64,000 bases of DNA, taken from positions 172,827,577-172,891,576 of the forward strand of contig NC_057861.1 in assembly GCF_019393635.1 (NCBI RefSeq), in the 5' to 3' direction. A program made the translations under genes and the position numbers. How positions within the stretch are numbered: the first letter of the stretch is position 1; every line of letters begins with the position of its first letter. Positions 57,306 through 64,000 of the stretch are shown here, in pieces. The DNA is from Dromiciops gliroides. Taxonomy: Eukaryota > Chordata > Mammalia > Microbiotheria > Microbiotheriidae. The notes under the pieces were generated by a model. It was not told the DNA's origin. It saw only the letters and a list, made by a program, of their open reading frames with translations, and made no database searches.

Positions 57306-58444
57306 CATGAGCTGTAAGTGGAGCTTAGAGAATAGTAAAGTGATTGGGTTTTATGTGAAGACTTCATACATAGTGACTCTAATAGTAAGTATCAGGCTCT
57401 TCATTCCGATAGTTAAAAGCTACACAAGGAGAAAATTATGGTGAATCCTATTCCTTGTTTAAGGAGAATCCTGAGGAGTGTCAGAACACCCAACTTCCCC
57501 AACTTCCCTTTTTCTTTCTCCCTCCCTCAGCTTCTTGGATATACTATGATGGGTATGCAAAAAAGAATTGTTTATAATTAATTACTCAAGATGAGACCAT
57601 GCTCCTTTTATTTCAAAATATATGACCTGAAGAGCTCCACCTTGCATATATAGGAACCTGTTTCTGTTCTCCTCTCCTTGGTTATTCAACAATTGTGAAT
57701 GGTCAGTAAGGAAGCACCAGAGATGAAATCACAAGCAATGGAACCTCTTTCCAGTTCTTCCAGGGCTGAGGGATAAGAGCTGGACAATTCTATTGGCTCA
57801 AAAGGAGAGAAAGGAGAGAAATTCAAGACAGTAGGAAGGCCAGAGACAATAGCATGGCTCAGAATAAATAAAGGAAATACGTTTTACAGTTGGGTCAATT
57901 CAATGGAACAACACGTAGAACTGAATGAAGCACCGAACCATGAGTGATTAGAAGCAGATAGAAATTCCCATGTGAAAGTCATTCTTGGTGGTTTATTGTC
58001 TCTGTCCCAGTAACCTTCTTACCACCTGGTAAACAGCATGTGAATGCTTGCTTCCTAGACCTGCCTCAAATGCAGCTTCATTGCAAAATACTTTCCCATT
58101 CCCATTGTCAATGCTAACTGAGGCACCATCGGGTGAGTTATCCTAATTGGTTGTCCATTATTTCACAGCAGTCTTCCCCACTGCCTGCAGAGATTAGTAT
58201 TTGGAAAGGGATGCCTGATGAGGTTGTTAGTACCAGGGACCTCAGCAACAGCATGACACCTATTCACACCCCGATGAATATTCCCACTTAAGAAAGGAAA
58301 GCATTGCCAGGGTATAATGCCTACAGCCATCACTGAATGTTACTAAGGAAAATCCAGGTACTGTTCCATACCGACCCAGAGAACCCAGAAATGCTTAGTA
58401 CAGTGACTCGTATATAGTAAACACCCAATTAAGTGCTTTATTTA

Positions 58445-58640
58445 GAGGCACACAGGTGGATAGTATGTGGATAGAGAAGTCAGAAAGACCTGAAATTCAA
58501 ATCCCACTTCAGATACTTACTAGTTGTATGACCTTAGGCAAGTCATTTCACTCTGCCTCAGTTTCCTCAACTGTAAAATGGTGATAATGATAGCACCTCA
58601 CTTCCAGGGTTGTTGTGAGGATCAAGTGAGATAATAAGCC
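58445..58640 (+). mobile_element. MIR/CORE-SINE
   Basis: CAGTTTCCTCAACTGTAAAA and CCAGGGTTGTTGTGAGGATC. Confidence 0.75.
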
Positions 58641-58734
58641 ATTTTGCCAACATATATTATCCTGTGTATTTTAATTATTATTGGTAACCACAATGGTTGC
58701 TCTAGTCCACACATAGTTTTTCATCACAGATCAT

Positions 58735-58890
58735 TGGATCACAGATTAAAGACCAGAAGAAACTTCAGAGACCATCAAATCCAACCCCATCATTTTACCA
58801 TTTTACAGATGAAGAAACTGAGGCTCAGTGAGATTAAGTGATTTGCCCAAGGTCACACAGATAGCAAGTAAGAGAGTTAGCATTTGAACC
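58735..58890 (-). mobile_element. MIR-related repeat
   Basis: GATGAAGAAACTGAGGCTCA and GATTTGCCCAAGGTCACACA. Confidence 0.65.
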
Positions 58891-59621
58891 AGTGTGCTGT
58901 GTCAGAAGAGAAGGCAGTCTGGGCACTTAGAGTATTCAGGGAAGGTCTCACAGGGGTGGAAGGATTGAGCTGAGCCTCAGAGGATGGATACAGAAATTGA
59001 ACAATGACAAGAGGATTGAAATGTCCAAGGTTGTTCAAGCCACTTTCTGGAAGGCAGTGAGCAGGAAGGGATGATACTGATTAAACCAAACCCCAAAGCC
59101 AAAGCTACTTAAGACCTCCCACTGAAAGGGTCCCTTTGTCCATTTCCTTTTATTTTATTTTTTGAGGGTGGGGTGGGAAGGCGCAGAGTTCAAAACACAG
59201 GGTTGTTAAGCATTCTAAATCTGGTATTTCCCTTTGCTCCACTGAGTATAGATTCCTCTGTAATCGGTCCAACTTTCTATATCAGTACCAGGACTTTTTT
59301 AGCTGCAAGTTTGATTGATGTTATCAAAAACAAATGGTCTGGTCCTTGCTGACTTTGAGACCGATGAGGGTTCCTCCTGGCTAGGATTCCTACATAATAA
59401 CAAAGACTTCAAGCTGTTCAATATTCATAAAAGTTTCAATTCACATAATGCTTTGTGGTTCAAAGCATGTTTCACAAACAAACAAAAATCTCCTTTGACC
59501 TTCACAAAACCAGTGCAAACACTAACCTAATATTATAGATGCAGATATGGAATCTAGATAGAAGAGACTAGCTAAGAGTCATACTACTAGTTAGTAGTAG
59601 AGCTAATCTTAAACCTACAAG

Positions 59622-59900
59622 GCAGCTAAGTGGGCAATGGATAGACCACTGGGCCTAGAGTCAGAAAGACGAGTTCAAATTCAGTCTCAGACATTTGCAA
59701 TCTGTATGACCCTGGGCAAATCACTTAACCTTAGTTGCCTCCATTTCCTTATTTGTAAAATGGGGATAATAATTGTACCTACCTACCTCCCAGGGTTGTG
59801 AGGATAAAATGACATAATAATTGCAAAGTACTTAGCACAGTGCCTGGCACAATAGTAAGTGCTATATAAATATTAATAGTCATCATCATCATTATTATCT
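59622..59900 (+). mobile_element. MIR/CORE-SINE, near full length
   Basis: AGGCAGCTAAGTGGGCAATG head to GCACAGTGCCTGGCACAATA and an (ATC)n tail; a second MIR core follows at 59900-60010. Confidence 0.8.
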
Positions 59901-60118
59901 ACTGTGTGACCATGGGCAAGTCATTTTACTTATTTGACCCTCAGTGTCTTTATCTGTAAAATGAGAGGGCTATATCAGATAATGTCTTCAAATTCCAAAT
60001 CTTAGATCCTAAGATCTAGGAATCCCAGGATCCTTGGTCCAGGACTCTTTTCATAGTATCTATCACACAGTGTCTTGGCTTCTTTTTTTAGATCCCCCAC
60101 CTTACTCTTTGCTTTTCT

Positions 60119-60124
60119 TTTTGG

Positions 60125-60168
<44 letters not shown>

Positions 60169-60226
60169 TTTGTTTGTTTGGTGTTTTTTTTTTGGTGAGG
60201 CAATTGGGGTTAAGTGACTTGCCCAG
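60119..60226 (-). mobile_element. Strongly truncated CORE-SINE with (GT)n-expanded tail
   Basis: Perfect 16-bp duplication TACTCTTTGCTTTTCT (60103-60118, 60227-60242) brackets a (GT)n run (60128-60167), a GTTT/T-rich tail and only the last 38 bp of a type B SINE. Confidence 0.85.
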
Positions 60227-61267
60227 TACTCTTTGCTTTTCTAGCAGCCTCTGGCTATGGGTCTCATTTTGTCTAGTTTACCCTATCCATTTAGAAACCA
60301 CTGAGATCTCTTACCCACTCCTAGAATTCAACTGCACACAGACTATTTCTTGAAATCCCTGGGCCCCACCATAGCAACTACAAGCAATGACTTGTCATAA
60401 AAATCCCAACAAGGAAACAAGGAATGTGACATTCCACTGATGACACTCAAGGACCCCTTTGAGATGGAGAGGAGATTGTAGCTAAATCTCAGCCTTTCTG
60501 ATAGTGAAGATAAGGAAACTGAGACCTACAGAGGAGAAATGCCTTCCTCATGGTTATACAGTTTAACCCTTCAGCAAGTGGGGAAGGCCACATGTTACAC
60601 ACTTGAAGATCAGAAGAGTCATGTGTCAATTATGGGTAAGGGTTAAGTGAATTCACAACCAAATCAACTTCTTCGAAGAATCCAAGGTGGCACATAAGAA
60701 ATTACTTTCACTCAAAGCTTCAGGGAGAACACAGAAGAAGGCTGAGCTAGAGTTCATTCCTATGGCCATAGACATGCTCTCTCACATATAGCTTAAAGGT
60801 ATGATTGTACTACTCCCAGAAGTTGGCAATCTGGGCATCTCAAAGAAATCCCAAAGCAATGGGGGCTTCTCTATTCAAGCATGTTCTTTTCCCAAGATAG
60901 AAAATTTCTCTCTAGAGCTGGGAAGGCCAAGACACACAACAAATAAAAATGAGATAAGAGGACAAAGGCAATTCTGTATCCACTTAGGTCATTAGAGCAG
61001 AGGTGATAGGTGACAATAGAGGGAAAAGATCCACATACACTCAAATCTAAAGCCCGAGAATCAGAGATGATCCCAAGCAACATCCTGAACAGCTGAAGTG
61101 ACTTGTCACTGAAGACCCAGAAATCAGGCTAGGTTCTTTCCAATCTGCCACAATTTGATTCAATAAACAGTTTTCCTCATGAGTAAAATGAAGGATGAGA
61201 TGAGGTCAAAAGTCTCTTCTAGCTCTCGCTATATCTTGGTGAGTTTTTAGATGCCTACTAGGTACCA

Positions 61268-61400
61268 GGCACTAGGAAGAAAAAGATGGATAAAATAACA
61301 ATTACTGTTTTCAAGAAGCTTATGACCTAGTAGAGAGGAAGAAACAGATATACAAAGAACTATGATACAAGCTGGGATGTGACAATGTCAAAGGAATTCT
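61268..61400 (+). repeat. Ancient interspersed repeat, family not named
   Basis: GTACCAGGCACTAGGAAGAA and TTTTCAAGAAGCTTATGACC; third copy of the family at 6330. Confidence 0.5.
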
Positions 61401-61484
61401 CAGGGATCTAGGCCCAGTGTTCTCAGAACACTGGAGGACAGAGAGACTATATTGCATTTTCTAAAGAAAATCTTCCCCCAAATT

Positions 61485-61910
61485 ATTTCATTGCTCTCCA
61501 GGCTATAGTTCATACTTCTTCTATCATGCCCCCAAACTTTATCCTGTTAACTCACTTTATCCCTTGAATTCATAGACAGAAAGTACCCTCTGACCCTGCA
61601 GCCTCTTCCTGGGATTGGACGGGGCTCCTCCCCAAATCTCCATATTGACACCCAGGCCAGCTACATATTTCTTTCCTGGATGCCCTCTTAACTTTCTCTA
61701 CCATATCTTGGTTTTCTCCTTTTCCCACTGGGCACTTTTATTTCCCTACCCCTATCCTTTCAGCCTCCTTTATGTATTGTCTTCCCATTAGAATGTAAGC
61801 TCCTAGAAGTCAAAGCCTACCTTTCAGTTTGTATTTGTATTCCCAGAACTTAGCACAGTGCCTGGGACATAGGAAGTGCTTAATAAATGCTTGTTGTCCC
61901 ACTGACTGAA
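61485..61910 (+). mobile_element. L2 LINE fragment with 3' end
   Basis: CTTAGCACAGTGCCTGGGAC and GTGCTTAATAAATGCTTGTT. Confidence 0.7.
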
Positions 61911-62047
61911 TTTCAGAAATGTGCCCATTTAACAGAAGGCTACCACCTATAATTATTAAGATACTACAAGAATGCATCATTTCCCTGCTATGTCTCTTTT
62001 CTTCACTTGACTTAGCCTTGGTGAAAGTCTTCAAGAGTTACTGTACT

Positions 62048-62207
62048 TGGGACAGCTAGGTGGTGCAGTGGATAAAGCACTGGCCATGGATTCAGAAGGA
62101 CCTGAGTTCAAATCTGGTTTCAAACACTTGACACTTACTAGCTGTGTGACCTTGGGCAAGTCACTTAACCCTCACTGTCCCCCCAAAATGAAAGCAAAAA
62201 CAAAAAC
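62048..62207 (+). mobile_element. CORE-SINE, type A, with target duplication
   Basis: AGWTACTGTACT flanks (about 62036 and 62210); CACTTGACACTT core variant. Confidence 0.85.
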
Positions 62208-63506
62208 AGAATTACTGTACTGTATTCCTAAAATGGATTACTCTGTGACCCACCTGGTGGTAAACCTTCCTGAACTTTGCTAGATTGGTCCTCAAAGTCC
62301 CCAGTCCATTGCCTAGGCCATACTCGAAACCCTTCCAGTTTGGCAAGACCTATCAGATCAACCACTGTGAGAGGCACAGAAGTCGGGGTAACATTATGAT
62401 AAAGTATGGTAGAGTCATCAAAATAATCTTTAATGGGTGATTTAAAGATATTTCAGAACGAAAGCTAAGGTTAGCAAAGCAGGCACTCAGGTTTTGAAAA
62501 CCATCCTGAAGGTCATAAGTTCTGCTCATCAGGATCCTTAAGTCTGATTTTCTGGTACAGAAGAGATGGGGAGATTTTGTTTCCAGCTGAGTTCATCAAA
62601 GAATTTGTTTTAAGTAATAGGCTAAAAACATTAGAGTATTCTCCCCCATTCTTTACACAGATAACCAGTTTGGGCAGGGAACTCAGTGGTAATGATGAGA
62701 TAACTGAGACTCTGTGAAAACGAAGGTCCCAGAGGTCTTAAAACTGGAGAAGGCAAAATGCAGGAAGGTCAGGCAGGAAAGTATCCAGCCCTTCCTAATA
62801 AAACAAACTGAGAATGACGTAGGTAAGAAGACTGCACTAAGTGTATACAGTCACAGAAAAAACAGGAAAGCCCCCCCCCCCCAAAAAAAAGGAACTAGCC
62901 AACTCAGAGATTAAATACAATGGTCCCTTTAAGAGATTTTTCTCTTTCCTTCAGAGTAGCAATCTGCAGAAGGGAGGTGTTTAGATTCTGATGTTTTTCT
63001 GGTTCCCAAGCTACCAGAAGCAAGGAGGAAGAAAATGCCTCTCATAGGGAACCAGGAAAATGCTTGTTTCTCAACGGGAACTATAACTCTAGGTCATGTG
63101 ATTACTTTTTTTTTCCCTTCCCTACCTAGTAATCAAAAAGCAGGGAGAGTTTAGAGGTTTCCAGCTAGGAGATTCATGGATTCTTCCAAGTAGGGAAAGG
63201 TATGACTTGTGATTTCCATGATCATAAGCTACTCTTTCTAGAGAACTGAGAAATAAAGGGGTGAGGTGTCTCCTCACGTCAGCTGTAGCCACATACTGAT
63301 AGCATCACCAGTGACCAGCCTTGGCGACAAGAGCTCTTCCTCTTCCTATTTTTGTTCTATTTTTACAACCCAGGAATCCTTGCCAAGGTTTTAGTGCAGG
63401 CCCCATTCTTTGACTTTCTTATATCCAATCCCAAATTAGGTAAATAGGGTTTGGATTAACTGGGATAGAAGAACAAAGACAAAGACACAGTTTCCCCCAC
63501 CCCCAC

Positions 63507-63562
63507 TTCATTCATTCATTCATTCATTCATTCATTCATTCATTCATTCATTCATTCATTCA
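63507..63562. repeat. (CATT)n microsatellite
   Basis: About 14 units; a shorter (ATTC)n run lies at 63740-63762. Confidence 0.95.
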
Positions 63563-64000
63563 ACATTCAATTAATATAACCCATTTAAAAGGATTCTCAG
63601 AAAGGAATCAGGAAGTGGCTTGACTATACTCTAGAGTTAATGTCTGGACACATCAAGTGGCAGAAGTGGGAGTACTTTTGCTTCTGTTACTAAAAAAGTC
63701 ATGACGGCTCGCAATTCTTTTTGCTATATTTCTTCCTCATCATTCATTCATTCATTCATTCAACCACTATCCCTGAAATAAAAGGTGTTACCATTTCAAG
63801 AAGAAAAAGTATTATCATACTGCAATTAGTTGAAACATATATATTTTCCATATTAGGTCCTTTTAGCTGAAAGTGCTCTGAAGACTAGAAAAATCAAAAT
63901 CCTTGAGTAATTTGTCCCTTTGAAGTTGATAAAAAGCAGATAAACTATTATCTGATGAATACAATGATAACTACTATAACAGTCATTTACAACAAAATTT

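Larger units (their letters stand above)
54198..64000 (-). other. NEDD9: NEDD9 intron 1 (partial)
   Basis: This is DNA upstream of exon 2 to the right edge. I looked for an exon coding MKYK followed by GT and for a CpG-rich promoter and found neither, so exon 1 and the promoter are presumably beyond 64000. The content is mostly MIR/CORE-SINE, L2 and simple repeats (listed separately). The stretches 54200-55100, 57310-58440, 60245-61260 and 62225-63500 hold nothing I recognise. Confidence 0.8.

Noticed and set aside
54198-64000. NEDD9 exon 1 (MKYK) or a CpG-island promoter
   Set aside because: No matching coding stub with a donor and no CpG-rich region was found; presumed to lie beyond the window.

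Overview
This window is vertebrate nuclear DNA, most likely from a marsupial. The host gene has vertebrate exon-intron structure. The interspersed repeats are dominated by tRNA-derived CORE-SINEs with the head GGCAGCTAGGTGGCRCAGTG, by RTE-tailed SINEs, and by L2, MIR and L1 copies, which is the typical marsupial mixture. The species cannot be fixed from the sequence alone.

One protein-coding gene is present: NEDD9 (HEF1/CAS-L), on the minus strand. Six of its seven expected exons lie here: exon 2 (SH3 and first YxxP motifs) at 53751-54197, exons 3 and 4 at 31927-32028 and 31034-31135, the large exon 5 at 27176-28414, exon 6 at 24725-24814, and terminal exon 7 with a 2 kb 3' UTR at about 21230-23774. 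All junctions are phase 0 with GT/AG borders. The exons encode 829 residues; adding the four residues (MKYK in human) from an exon 1 beyond the right edge gives 833, against 834 in human. The gene looks intact.

Layout: 1-21229 is intergenic DNA downstream of NEDD9, filled with repeats and containing a young LTR element (14008-17711) whose two 356 bp LTRs look identical. 21230-54197 is the NEDD9 body; intron 2 alone is 21.7 kb. 54198-64000 is the 3' part of intron 1. No other protein gene, tRNA gene, rRNA gene or CRISPR array was found. Stretches not listed as repeats hold nothing I recognise and are described as such.

The observations most worth a second look are: an unannotated 39-nt in-frame candidate exon inside intron 2 (40139-40177) with good splice sites and a duplicated GAAGA-type core; the LTR element with identical LTRs and no recognisable pol or env; a cluster of four Pumilio-type motifs in the 3' UTR; an interstitial telomeric tract beside exon 3; and several clean nested insertions with target-site duplications.
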